From assembly GCA_017882375.1 (NCBI GenBank), contig JADGPP010000026.1, forward strand, positions 1-41,036: DNA of 41,036 bases, in the 5' to 3' direction. Under the pieces are notes generated by a model that worked only from the letters and a program-made list of their open reading frames with translations, ran no database searches and had not been told where the DNA came from. A program made the position numbers and the translations under genes. The stretch comes from Solirubrobacteraceae bacterium (GTDB lineage: Bacteria > Actinomycetota > Thermoleophilia > Solirubrobacterales > Solirubrobacteraceae). Shown in pieces: positions 8,665 to 16,250 of this stretch. Numbering within the stretch: the first letter of the stretch is position 1; each line of letters starts with the position of its first letter.

Positions 8665-8816
8665 GAGTCTTGCTCCCGGCACTTGGCCCTCTCCTTGGCC
8701 TCGCGCTCGCGCTTTTCGCGCAAGACCCGCTTGGCTTGCAGCCAATACACAAGAGCGAGCTGCTCGGTGTCGATCTCGCTCTTTCTAACCCCCTTCACTT
8801 TGATACGTCGTGCCAT
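8661..8816 (-). CDS. 51-aa basic coupled protein ahead of the coupling ATPase
   Basis: This short gene reads MARRIKVKGVRKSEI, then TEQLALVYWLQAKRVLRE, and ends in an Arg/Lys/Glu-rich helix. Support for it being real is strong: a near-perfect Shine-Dalgarno (AAAGGAGGTG) sits just before the ATG at 8816, and its TGA overlaps the ATG of the next gene. It is the first gene of the operon that runs to 4581. Function is unknown; a charged helical partner of the coupling ATPase or a DNA-binding accessory is possible. Confidence 0.75.
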   Translation of the reverse strand: MARRIKVKGVRKSEIDTEQLALVYWLQAKRVLREKREREAKERAKCREQDS

Positions 8817-8973
8817 AGGAAACGCACCTCCTTTCTTGTTACATGTCTCGTCCTCCGCGACTTGTCTCTAGTATCTGCTGAGCAAGCGTGTTCGGTCTTT
8901 GTTCGGTTTGCCAGTTCTAAGCGGAATGCATTTGCGATTGATTGGCAGTCGTGACAAGCGACTGCTAGCGCGG
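8817..8973 (-). promoter_or_regulatory. Promoter/operator region with TGTTCGGT direct repeat
   Basis: Two exact copies of TGTTCGGT (8889-8896 and 8900-8907) lie 11 bp apart, one helical turn, upstream of the strongly translated gene starting at 8816. On the minus strand a TTGCTC box and a TACTAG box lie between the repeats and the gene, but their spacing is not ideal. A repressor binding on one DNA face is the likely explanation. Confidence 0.45.
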
Positions 8974-9141
8974 TCATGAGCGGGTGAGGTAGCGGACTAC
9001 CTGCAACACCGCCACGACGATGCCGACCACCAACACGAGCGGGACGATCGCTTGGACCAGGCGCGTCAGTGCCGGTCCGGCAGCGATGAGCACCGCCAGC
9101 CCGAGGATCACCGTTAGTGCGGTTTGGGTGAGCTCGCTCAT
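8974..9141 (-). CDS. Small two-helix membrane protein
   Basis: The 55-aa protein starts MSELTQTALTVILGLAVLIA and has two hydrophobic helices (about 8-24 and 29-51, the second including LVLVVGIVVAVLQVV). Its ATG at 9141 overlaps the TGA of a 19-codon ORF, so translation is coupled to the upstream gene. Small membrane proteins of this kind often accompany coupling ATPases on actinobacterial elements; a role in mating-channel assembly is speculation. Confidence 0.65.
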   Translation of the reverse strand: MSELTQTALTVILGLAVLIAAGPALTRLVQAIVPLVLVVGIVVAVLQVVRYLTRS

Positions 9142-9197
9142 CGCGGCTCGATCTCGGTCGCCGCGCCCTCGATGATGTCGGTCTCGATAGTGCTCAC
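9138..9197 (-). CDS. 19-aa acidic micro-ORF bridging two genes
   Basis: The frame reads VSTIETDIIEGAATEIEPR from a GTG at 9197. The GTG overlaps the TGA of the preceding gene (GTGA) and its own TGA overlaps the ATG of the next gene (ATGA). With 4-nt overlaps on both sides it forms a perfect translational relay. It may be a functional acidic peptide or only a device that passes ribosomes to the membrane-protein gene. Confidence 0.5.
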   Translation of the reverse strand: MSTIETDIIEGAATEIEPR

Positions 9198-9529
9198 CCC
9201 TCGCGGGTAAAGCGTCGGAGCTGGCGGTCCAGCCCCCGGATGCCGGTTTCACCGAGTTGAGCGACAGCCTTAGCCGCGAGCGGGTTGGCCGCGGCATAGG
9301 CACTGGCGCAACCGGCGATATCGCCCGCCTCCGCCATGGAGGCACGAGTCACCACGCCGATGTCGCTGGCCTTGAGGATGGCTAGGTCACGCTCGGCGGC
9401 ATCGCCGGCACGCTCGACGAACATCTCGGCGTGGATGTCCGCTACGGCATCGGCGACGCGACGGTCTTTGTTGCGAACAAGTCCGCTAAATCCGCGGCGC
9501 GCTGGGAGGTGGGGGTTAGGGTTGGGCAT
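9194..9529 (-). CDS. Hypothetical helical protein of the element
   Basis: The 111-aa protein starts at an ATG at 9529 with AAAGGAG at good spacing. It has a basic N-terminus (PARRGFSGLVRNKDRRVAD) followed by Ala-rich amphipathic helices (FVERAGDAAERDLAILKA and later AAANPLAAKAVAQLGETG). No family is recognised. Its stop is translationally coupled to the downstream micro-ORF, and the previous gene ends 12 nt before its start, so it belongs to the same operon. Confidence 0.7.
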   Translation of the reverse strand: MPNPNPHLPARRGFSGLVRNKDRRVADAVADIHAEMFVERAGDAAERDLAILKASDIGVVTRASMAEAGDIAGCASAYAAANPLAAKAVAQLGETGIRGLDRQLRRFTREG

Positions 9530-9541
9530 GATGGGCTCCTT

Positions 9542-9823
9542 TCAGGGCTTGGGCTTACCGACCGCGCCATCGAACCAATGCGGGACTTCAAGGCCATCGA
9601 ACGGTGGCTGCTCCTCCAACCAGTGAGGGCAATCCGAGTCAAGGCTCTTGCTCGGCCGCTCGACGAGCGAAAGGCGCAGATCGTTACTGGCGCTGCGACT
9701 GGGCTCCTCCGTTACATGGCGCTTCGTAGGGATGCGGAAGATCGGCATAGCTCCTTCGTGCTTGTTGGGGAGGTACTGCCACCCTTTCAGTCCGACCACT
9801 AGGCCCACAAGGTTCGACTCCAT
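9542..9823 (-). CDS. Hypothetical protein, first gene of the element's minus-strand operon
   Basis: The 93-aa product starts MESNLVGLVVGLKGWQYLPN and includes the segments MPIFRIPTKRHVTEEPSR and PHWLEEQPPF. The start at 9823 follows a weak GCAGGA and was preferred over the upstream in-frame ATG at 9922 because the extension is low-complexity. Its TGA is 12 nt before the next start, within the next gene's ribosome-binding region, which argues it is translated. No homologous family is recognised. Confidence 0.5.
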   Translation of the reverse strand: MESNLVGLVVGLKGWQYLPNKHEGAMPIFRIPTKRHVTEEPSRSASNDLRLSLVERPSKSLDSDCPHWLEEQPPFDGLEVPHWFDGAVGKPKP

Positions 9824-9922
9824 TCCTGCCCAAATGCCGCTAGGTCCACTAGGTTCACATCGACGACCTCCGACGCTGCCACCAGAGTCCTTGCGAGGAG
9901 TCGCATAGACTGGACGCCGCAA

Positions 9923-10933
9923 ATGGCGAAAAGACCAAACCCAATTTTCGACATCGATGTGGCCGTAAAACGGCTCGAGCCGATCATGCGACTCCAGCGT
10001 GAGCGCGTCGCCGCGGACTTCTCCTCTGCCCTGCCCGAGGTCATGAGGTTTGCGCGCTATCGCCCAGTGGGAGGAGCCGCACTGTTGCTCCAGGACATAT
10101 GCGCGGCGCTATCTGACTTGCCGGTAGATCCGAAGCTAAAGGTGCAGGATTCAGCCTGGGGAAGGCTGATACTGGGTCTCGACCATCCGACTGACAACAT
10201 CACGGACCGTCGAGACGAACTCCATGAGACCAACGGCTCAGCCCGTAAGTACCGTGATCGCTTCGTTGTGCAATCCGTTATGCATCGCCTCCGGCTACTT
10301 TCGGACGAAGCGACGGTATTGGACGCGATGTATGACACCGGCTTTGACATCGTAAAGATTGCGACAGACTTGCGCCCCACCGCTGACAATCCTCGACGGA
10401 TTCGGCACCAGGTGTCAGTGAAGGTTCGAGCGCGGCGGCCGGGGCTGCGAATCATCCCGCTTTGTTATGGGGCGCAAGGACGCCCCATCCTCGTGGAACC
10501 AAACCCAAGAGCAAAAGCCGATGTCGTCTATAGCGGATGCTCGGCGATCGCAACTGGCAACTCTGACCTTCCGATACACTTCTTTTGGCTAACCCAGCCC
10601 TCGTTGCCCGGTGCAGTCATCTCCTTTACGGTCCGTTTCTACGAGGAACGCCCTGATGGATGGGACGAAGTTTGTGCGCGACTTCGGCTGTTGGCTGATA
10701 GCGCACTGCACGCCGTGATCATGCGGGCGTCACCGTCAGATGCGTTTCGTCGCGTTATAGGATGTCGAGTCGCACCGGGGAGTTCGAGAGGCGTGGTTCG
10801 CTTTGACAGTGGACCACCAGGAACGCCGAGACGTAAGCTGGAATATCGACCTAGGGCAGCTAAGGAGGAAACGATCTTTGAGTTGCGTTGCATCCCATCT
10901 GAGGAGCAACTTGACGCTCAGTGCAATAGATGA
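9923..10933 (+). CDS. Hypothetical protein, 336 aa
   Basis: A long plus-strand frame starting MAKRPNPIFDIDVAVKRLEP. It has a helical N-terminal half (PEVMRFARYRPVGGAALLL, then DRFVVQSVMHRLRLLSDEA) and a strand-rich C-terminal half (LRIIPLCYGAQGRPILVEP, VRFYEERPDGWDEVCARL). No signal peptide, membrane helix or known catalytic motif is visible. The start ATG at 9923 lies just after the divergent operon beginning at 9823, so the ~100 bp between should hold two promoters. Base composition is lower in GC than the element to the left. Function unknown. Confidence 0.7.
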   Translation: MAKRPNPIFDIDVAVKRLEPIMRLQRERVAADFSSALPEVMRFARYRPVGGAALLLQDICAALSDLPVDPKLKVQDSAWGRLILGLDHPTDNITDRRDELHETNGSARKYRDRFVVQSVMHRLRLLSDEATVLDAMYDTGFDIVKIATDLRPTADNPRRIRHQVSVKVRARRPGLRIIPLCYGAQGRPILVEPNPRAKADVVYSGCSAIATGNSDLPIHFFWLTQPSLPGAVISFTVRFYEERPDGWDEVCARLRLLADSALHAVIMRASPSDAFRRVIGCRVAPGSSRGVVRFDSGPPGTPRRKLEYRPRAAKEETIFELRCIPSEEQLDAQCNR

Positions 10934-11026
10934 GAAAATAGGTGATTCACCGGACCTCGTAGTCGCTTGGTCTGCCGATGATGTGAGTGGCAGACTGAGG
11001 CGGCTACTAGGAAGAGGTGAACCGGG

Positions 11027-11296
11027 ATGGACGACAGTACGACCACGACCTGGTGGTTGTGGGACGCAACGTTCGATGAGCAGGGCTATCGAGTCATTAT
11101 CGAGGCCAAGACTGTACTGGCGGATGGCTTCCGCGTGGACACGCCCGTCGCCTACTTCGCTGAATGCGACAGCGGGAGTGGTGTACCCGATTGGGTGGCA
11201 ACGCTCATGATGATCGAAAATGAAGAGTTCGCACGCCTACGGGCAGCGGGCGCAATCCGACCGTTGTCGGAGGCATGGGCGGTTAGCTCATTGTGA
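11027..11296 (+). CDS. Small hypothetical protein, 89 aa
   Basis: It reads MDDSTTTTWWLWDATFDEQG and continues as an alpha/beta protein (YRVIIEAKTVLADGF, VPDWVATLMMIENEEFARL). An AGAGGTG element precedes the ATG. It follows the 336-aa gene in the same direction by 93 nt and is followed by a strong terminator, so the two may form one transcription unit. No family is recognised. Confidence 0.65.
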   Translation: MDDSTTTTWWLWDATFDEQGYRVIIEAKTVLADGFRVDTPVAYFAECDSGSGVPDWVATLMMIENEEFARLRAAGAIRPLSEAWAVSSL

Positions 11297-11370
11297 CCGA
11301 GATGCCTACCCAGGGCGACAAGCGCGACCGACCGGCGCTGAATGCGATGCGCGACCTGGGGCGTCGCCGA

Positions 11371-11406
11371 CCCCCCGAACGCTCAGGCGAGCGTTCGGGG
11401 GGTTTT
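11371..11406 (+). terminator. Strong intrinsic terminator
   Basis: A perfect 14-bp stem (CCCCCCGAACGCTC, loop AGGC, GAGCGTTCGGGGGG) followed by TTTT. It closes the 9923-11296 unit. The rest of the gap to 11691 has no supportable gene, only short out-of-phase frames. Confidence 0.9.
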
Positions 11407-11691
11407 CTCGCGACGGTTCAACTGCAGCTCGTCAGCCGCGATGACTCCACGGCGGATGAGTGAAGTACCCCTTGACCACAACGCCTTGCTGCTGGACTCG
11501 ACCTCGACGGAGTCCGGGCACTCGACAGCCCGGATGCAGCCAAGCACTGAGCGTTCGCGCCGCGTGGCGTCGGCCCACAGGTTGACCGATCAGAGCCGAG
11601 GCTCCTACGGTCGGAGCACTTGATTCCAAAGCGGCCCCGGCAAGGGTAGTAGCCCGCACCGAGACCCAGACATAAGGAGTGAGCCCTCCCC

Positions 11692-11949
11692 ATGCCCGAC
11701 CAGCAGCCTAGCCCCGAGATTCCCGACCGAGCCAAGAACGCCACCGACGGAACCGTCCTTGATTTGCTCGTGGAGGACGAGAACCAGCGACCCTGGACGC
11801 ACAACGAGCTGGCCCTAGAAATCGGTAGCTCAAGCGTCGTCGAGGATGCGATCGCCAACCTGCAGGCAGCCGGCCTCGTCCACAAGACCGGCGACGGCTT
11901 CATCTTTGCCACCCGAGCCGCCATCCAATTCGAGCAGATCAGAAGCTAG
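11692..11949 (+). CDS. Small winged-helix DNA-binding protein
   Basis: The 85-aa protein contains a compact winged-helix pattern: GTVLDLLVEDENQRPWT, HNELALEIGSSSVVEDAIANL (helix-turn-helix), then AAGLVHKTGDGFIFATRAA (wing). AAGGAGTG lies 12-13 nt before the ATG. A similar short single-domain architecture is common for transcriptional regulators or mobile-element accessory proteins. Neighbours do not reveal its target. Confidence 0.65.
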   Translation: MPDQQPSPEIPDRAKNATDGTVLDLLVEDENQRPWTHNELALEIGSSSVVEDAIANLQAAGLVHKTGDGFIFATRAAIQFEQIRS

Positions 11950-11990
11950 GAGGGCCGCCGGCGTCGCGTAGGCGAGACGTCCGAGTCGTG

Positions 11991-12011
11991 CAATGGCACT
12001 TGTGCGACATG
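11991..12011 (+). repeat. Intergenic repeat family 1, copy 1 (degenerate)
   Basis: CAATGGCACTTGTGCGACAT followed by G matches the consensus CAAYGCCGCTTGTGCGACGT at all but three positions. It lies 42 nt after the stop of the winged-helix gene, plus orientation. Confidence 0.55.
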
Positions 12012-12047
12012 GTCGCGGGCGGTTCTTCGCGCATCGAGGCGGTGCTA

Positions 12048-12728
12048 TTAGTCAAGAACACGGTAAGCCCGTCGCAGTGCCACCGCGGCAATGATCGCCC
12101 CACAGACATTAATCGTGACCAGCACAGCTAGCGCCCACGCAGACTCCGATGTCGAGGCGCTCCCTATCGCGTCCCCAAGTACCACATAAAGAGCCGTGCG
12201 AGGAATCAGACCCACCAGTGACCCATACAACACGGTGCGCGCAAGAATCAGAGTGAGTCCTAGCCAATAGTTGGATAATGCAAATGGTATTGCGGGGGCG
12301 ATACGCAGCGCGACGACTGATCGCCACGATCGCTCTGCTGTCAGGCGCGAAACAGCAGCTTCCCAAGGTCGCTGGTCAAGGCGTACTCTCGCCCGTGTAG
12401 CCCGACGCGTGAATGACGTTTGGATCGCCGCCGACGCGGAGAGAGACAGCAGTGCAAGCAGTAATCCGAGAGGCACGCCGAACCAGAGGCCGGCAGTCGC
12501 CATAATAAGCGGCGTTGGAACGAAAAGACATGCGAGGATGACCGCACTCCCCACATAGATCGGACCGCCCGCCCCTATGTCAGCTCCGCGCAGAAATGCC
12601 CGCAGCTTGTGAGGTGCGAGCTCAGCCCCAAGGCTCGACCAAGCAAGAAGGGCCGTGAGGGCTAGGAATACGAGCACGAGCGCCACCCGCAGCGCACGTC
12701 GCGAACCGCCTCCTCCTCGCTGGCTCAT
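12048..12728 (-). CDS. VTT-domain (TVP38/TMEM64/DedA-like) membrane protein
   Basis: The 226-aa protein is started at the ATG at 12728 so that the basic segment QRGGGGSRRALR precedes the first membrane helix (VALVLVFLALTALLAWSSL). The family signature is present: FVPTPLIMATAGLWFG in the first VTT repeat and LRIAPAIPFALSNYWLGLT in the second, which form re-entrant hairpins. About five or six hydrophobic segments are seen. These proteins are lipid scramblases or transporters in the inner membrane. It is divergent from a CDP-alcohol phosphatidyltransferase-like gene 100 bp away, which suggests a shared role in membrane lipids. Confidence 0.82.
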   Translation of the reverse strand: MSQRGGGGSRRALRVALVLVFLALTALLAWSSLGAELAPHKLRAFLRGADIGAGGPIYVGSAVILACLFVPTPLIMATAGLWFGVPLGLLLALLSLSASAAIQTSFTRRATRARVRLDQRPWEAAVSRLTAERSWRSVVALRIAPAIPFALSNYWLGLTLILARTVLYGSLVGLIPRTALYVVLGDAIGSASTSESAWALAVLVTINVCGAIIAAVALRRAYRVLD

Positions 12729-12828
12729 TTGATCAAGTGTGCCCGACGCCTCGGGCGTCCTGCGCTTAGCACGATCCGCTAGAGTCCGGCGACCGAATCC
12801 CGACAAGTCAACAAGCGAGCATTCCCTC

Positions 12829-13500
12829 ATGCCCAAGAGTAACGGTTCATGGTCCGACGCGCTGTCGATCGGCAAGGCCGCGACCCTTGCCCGGCTGCTC
12901 CTCCTTGCCGGTCTTCTGTGGTCCATTGGCGACGGACCTGGGAGTCCCTGGATGTGGGTGTCATCGATCATCGTCGCCGACGTCTTGGACGGAGTTCTCG
13001 CCCGGCGTATCGGTTGCGACACCATCGCGCGTCGCGCCATCGATGCGACGGTCGACCGAATCTGCATCCACGCTGCCTTCGGTGTCGCCATCGTTCTTCA
13101 CCCCGAGTTCCTTGCGCTCTACGCGCCGCTCGCGGTGCGGGATAGCATCGCTCTGACGGCGAGCGGCCTGCTTGTAGCACGGCGAGGCGTTCTACTCATG
13201 GGGGGCCACTGGCACAAGCTCGCTAGCCTCAGCTGCGCATGCTTTGGGCTCGTCGTCCTCAGCCAGTCCCGCGGGATCGTCACTGGAGCAGGTGTCGCAA
13301 CTGTCGCGATCAATTGGGTGCTTCTCGGCGACTACGTCGGAGGTTTTCTCGCATGGCGCAGCGAGCCGACGCCCATCGCCGGGCGCTACAAGATCCGCGG
13401 TCTCATCGGTATTCGCACCTTGTTGGGTGGGGCGTCCCTCACGCGCGCACGCATTGACGATGGTGCAGGTTCCAGCTTGACCGTCATTGCGGCTTCGTAA
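12829..13500 (+). CDS. CDP-alcohol phosphatidyltransferase-like membrane protein with altered motif
   Basis: The 223-aa protein (start at the ATG at 12829; an in-frame start at 12739 is less likely) has a CDP-alcohol phosphatidyltransferase core: D51-x2-D54-G55-x2-A58-R59, then eight residues, then R68 where the family has Gly, then D72 and D76. Several membrane helices follow (LARLLLLAGLLWSIG, MWVSSIIVADVLDGVL, AAFGVAIVLHPEFLALYAPL). The enzyme family moves a phospho-alcohol between CDP-diacylglycerol and an acceptor alcohol. The Gly-to-Arg change in the metal/CDP-binding motif may alter or abolish activity. The last ~50 residues are not membrane-like. Confidence 0.75.
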   Translation: MPKSNGSWSDALSIGKAATLARLLLLAGLLWSIGDGPGSPWMWVSSIIVADVLDGVLARRIGCDTIARRAIDATVDRICIHAAFGVAIVLHPEFLALYAPLAVRDSIALTASGLLVARRGVLLMGGHWHKLASLSCACFGLVVLSQSRGIVTGAGVATVAINWVLLGDYVGGFLAWRSEPTPIAGRYKIRGLIGIRTLLGGASLTRARIDDGAGSSLTVIAAS

Positions 13501-13553
13501 CTGATAGGAGGCCGATTTGCGCTCACGAGGTGGGCAGGGAGTGTCGCCAAGCG

Positions 13554-14375
13554 ATGGCTGAAAACGGCGATCTGAGCGATGAGTCACGCGAGCTCGTCAA
13601 GGCCGCGAGACTCCAGGAGAAACGTCGCGGTGCGGCTGCGACATATGCGAACCTATTTCTATTCCTGTTCACACTCGGGCTATTCTGGATGCAGGAGCCG
13701 GGATCAAACGCCAACTTCGTCTTTATCCTCGCATACTCAGTATGTCAGATCTCTGCGACGTTTTTGTATCACGTGTTGCCACAGTGGAAAGAAGACTGGA
13801 GCGATCCAGGAATCCCCGCCGATCTTGCGCCCGGTAGCACCCCTTCGTCACGTGAAAGCGAGACAGACATCGAGCGTCGACTGCCACGACCGTATGAGAG
13901 TCTGTGGATCGCAGCGATTATAAATCTAGCTGGTGTCGCCGTCCTCATATGGTGGACTGGCGGTCCAGTGGATAGCCCATTCGGCTCGGTGCTTCTTCTC
14001 ATGATCGTCGCAGGCCAGATGCTTGTTCGCGTCGGGGAAGTGCGATTCGACAATTTGCGTGATCTTCCCCGTATCACGTGGGAAGCGATCGGCCGCTATC
14101 GCTACGCGCTACTCGTCGCCTTGTCTCTCTACGGGCTCATATTTCTCAGCCAAACCCGCCACGCATGGCGGCACAATGCTCCACCGGCACCCAAAGGTGA
14201 GTACTTCCTTGTCATTCTGATCAACTTGCTTGCCACAACAGTTCTAACATACGCAAGTCGAGCCGGGACGGATCGCTTTGGCGAGAGTACGCTGTTTCCA
14301 AAGCGGGCGCCAGACGCGGCTGACTCTCCACCCGAGGCGCCAGACGCGGATAACCCCCCACCAACAGATAGTTAG
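13554..14375 (+). CDS. Hypothetical six-helix membrane protein
   Basis: The 273-aa product (ATG at 13554; GTG at 13530 is a possible alternative) begins with a charged helix (MAENGDLSDESRELVKAARL) and then has about six membrane helices, including NLFLFLFTLGLFWM, FVFILAYSVCQISATFLYHV, LWIAAIINLAGVAVLIWW and FLVILINLLATTVLTY. The C-terminus is a Pro/Ala/Asp tail with a repeated APDA motif. No family is recognised. It follows the CDP-alcohol enzyme by about 50 nt, so co-transcription is possible. The stop codon is inside a hairpin. Confidence 0.7.
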   Translation: MAENGDLSDESRELVKAARLQEKRRGAAATYANLFLFLFTLGLFWMQEPGSNANFVFILAYSVCQISATFLYHVLPQWKEDWSDPGIPADLAPGSTPSSRESETDIERRLPRPYESLWIAAIINLAGVAVLIWWTGGPVDSPFGSVLLLMIVAGQMLVRVGEVRFDNLRDLPRITWEAIGRYRYALLVALSLYGLIFLSQTRHAWRHNAPPAPKGEYFLVILINLLATTVLTYASRAGTDRFGESTLFPKRAPDAADSPPEAPDADNPPPTDS

Positions 14376-14383
14376 TGGGGGGT
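14353..14383 (+). terminator. Hairpin over the stop codon of the membrane-protein gene
   Basis: ACCCCCCAC (14353-14361) pairs perfectly with GTGGGGGGT (14375-14383) around a 13-nt loop that contains most of the TAG stop. No long U-tract follows. The oppositely oriented small gene ending at 14406 could also use it. Confidence 0.6.
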
Positions 14384-14405
14384 CGTCGTTGAGTCACTCA
14401 ATCGC

Positions 14406-14570
14406 TCATTGCATGGCCAGTCCGATCAGTCCCTGGACAGCGAAGACCGTCGCTACTACCGCGACGACCATGCGGTGTGTCCCACGGACGGATGTCCGCC
14501 TAGCAGCGCACAACATCACAAGTGAGTAGAGCTCGAGGATTGCACCACCGAGAAGTAGCGTCGAGAGCAT
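14406..14570 (-). CDS. Small two-helix membrane protein, 54 aa
   Basis: Starting at the ATG at 14570, preceded by AGGGAG at ideal spacing, the product is MLSTLLLGGAILELYSLVML, a short basic loop (CAARRTSVRGTHR), then a second helix (VVAVVATVFAVQGLIGLAM). It is convergent with the six-helix membrane protein gene. Function unknown. Confidence 0.55.
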   Translation of the reverse strand: MLSTLLLGGAILELYSLVMLCAARRTSVRGTHRMVVAVVATVFAVQGLIGLAMQ

Positions 14571-15206
14571 ATTTCTCCCTACGATTGCTTGCAACCGATC
14601 CAACCCGGCAAGACATGCTTGTTAGGTTGCCACGGGCCGCAATCGCAGGGGACGTGTCGCCGAGCGGATCGGCACGAATTAATAGTAACATTAATCTCTA
14701 CGCCAAAGCGAACATTTGGCTGCTCCGCCTGCTATGGCTAAGTTGGGCCGCTCAATAGCCTCGTGGAGTTGCCAATTGACAGTGCGTGTGTCACGCTAAG
14801 GCGGTTTGCCATATCTTCGTTACGAGTAAAGAGGCACTCCTTAGCGCCGAATGCCAGCGTGAGTTCGGACGCGCAGACGCCACCTCTCAGCCAGCCGACA
14901 TCTGCTGCCTACTCTTGCCGGATTGCGCTGTGGCCAGCTACCGGCGCGATACCAGCGGAGACAGTGTCTGAAAGCGAACGAGTTTTTCGCATACCCGCAG
15001 CTCTTGGACTGGCTCCTTGGTAGGGCTGGTAGGCGCATATAGCGTCTGGCAACGCCGATTGTGCGACGTGCCAGCGACACGATGTACGCCCGATCGGTCA
15101 CGCCGCGCAAGTCGCAGCAAGTTCGTGACAACAGGGTGGCAACGGTCCGCGAGTGCGCTGGCGCGTCATCATCCTGTATGCTCCGCGCGTGCCGGCAATC
15201 GGAACG
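14571..15206. other. Gene-poor stretch with AT-rich palindrome and a repeat copy
   Basis: No supportable gene lies here; the frames seen lack ribosome-binding sites and family features. An AT-rich patch with TTAAT/ATTAA arms (14683-14698) stands out against the high-GC background and could be a promoter or operator for the small gene at 14570. A copy of intergenic repeat family 1 lies at 15050-15070. Confidence 0.4.
15050..15070 (+). repeat. Intergenic repeat family 1, copy 2
   Basis: CAACGCCGATTGTGCGACGT, one mismatch to the consensus. The flanks add a hairpin: CTGGCA before and TGCCAG after are perfectly complementary (15046-15074). Confidence 0.6.
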
Positions 15207-16211
15207 ATGCTAGAGGGTGCGGCACCCGAGGTAGCGCCAGCAAACAAGAAGGCGGGCTGGCTGGTGTCAGCCCTCGTCACCGTTGGGCTCCTCTTCAGTG
15301 CCGTGGGTATCGGGACTGGCGAAGTACCCCGAGTGCTTCGCAACGAGTGGCTCCCCGCCGGAATCATGTTTGCACTGATAGTCGCGGGTACCGCCTGTGG
15401 CGCGAGTGCCGGGTGGCTGGTCACGGGAAGTAGAAACCCGCAAAAGGAGGGGAGGCTTCTCTCCTTGAGTGCAGCGCTATTCGCGCTCGCGGCTATCGCT
15501 GGCGTTTGGACCGGGATCGCTTCAGCGCGGGAGCGGCCAGAGCCGGGCATCACAGTCATACTGGCGACAGATGCCCAAGGGCGGCGCACCCTTCAATTTG
15601 CGGTTACGGATAAGGGTCTACGCGCGTCGGACAAAATGACTGTCCTTGTGCAGGCGCTGTCCGAAGATAACTTGAAACACCTCATTCCGATACCGCTTTA
15701 CGGTGTATCGCTCGGTCCGGATTCCTCAGGCGGAGTTGACTATCACGGCGAAGTCGGGGTGCCACCGGCTCCAGCAAACGAGGTTGAAATCCAGGCGTCG
15801 GTTGGCGCACGCCACAAGTGCTACGAAGAAGGCCAGGCGGAAGCTCAGACTGCAAGCACTGGCTGTGTCACGGTGCACATCACACGACTATTTGAAAAAC
15901 CTCAGCTCAACGTGTCCTGGCGTACGCCAGGACACAGCAAAGCGGGTCTAAAGGTGTCGCTAGCGGATCACGATATCGATGGGCATCGCGTCGTGCTGCG
16001 GGCAAAAGACGCTAACACTCATCACCTACTCTTCCAGGCTGACTGGCCTTCAAACGCCGCCGGAAATGTAAGCGAGTCGACCGTGATCGTCGTTCCGAGT
16101 AGTACCCGCCGGGTGTGTATCGCCGCAAGCGCCACCGAGACTAGGCCGAACTGCTCGGAACGCCTTGGAACCGGGACGTCGTCGGTACTGACTACTGCTC
16201 CTCCGCCGTAG
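15207..16211 (+). CDS. Hypothetical membrane-anchored protein with a large external domain
   Basis: A 334-aa product if started at the ATG at 15207 (alternatives GTG 15189 and GTG 15153). Three hydrophobic helices near the N-terminus are seen (GWLVSALVTVGLLFSAVGIG, AGIMFALIVAGTACGASAGW, LLSLSAALFALAAIAGVW). Residues ~120-334 look beta-rich, with strands such as RRTLQFAVTDKGLRASDKMT and paired Cys residues (HKCYEEG, TGCVTVHITR, RRVCIAAS, PNCSERLG) suggesting disulfides outside the membrane. No family is recognised. It is isolated between repeat copies. Confidence 0.65.
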   Translation: MLEGAAPEVAPANKKAGWLVSALVTVGLLFSAVGIGTGEVPRVLRNEWLPAGIMFALIVAGTACGASAGWLVTGSRNPQKEGRLLSLSAALFALAAIAGVWTGIASARERPEPGITVILATDAQGRRTLQFAVTDKGLRASDKMTVLVQALSEDNLKHLIPIPLYGVSLGPDSSGGVDYHGEVGVPPAPANEVEIQASVGARHKCYEEGQAEAQTASTGCVTVHITRLFEKPQLNVSWRTPGHSKAGLKVSLADHDIDGHRVVLRAKDANTHHLLFQADWPSNAAGNVSESTVIVVPSSTRRVCIAASATETRPNCSERLGTGTSSVLTTAPPP

Positions 16212-16227
16212 TAACAGCACGCGCCGG

Positions 16228-16248
16228 CCAATGCCGCTTGTGCGACGT
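16228..16248 (+). repeat. Intergenic repeat family 1, copy 3
   Basis: CCAATGCCGCTTGTGCGACG followed by T, 17 nt after the stop of the previous gene and directly before the end of the convergent gene at 16251. Confidence 0.6.
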
Positions 16249-16250
16249 GA

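Noticed and set aside
14841-15131. Minus-strand 96-codon frame in the gene-poor stretch
   Set aside because: No ribosome-binding site, no recognisable fold, biased composition and overlap with a repeat copy.
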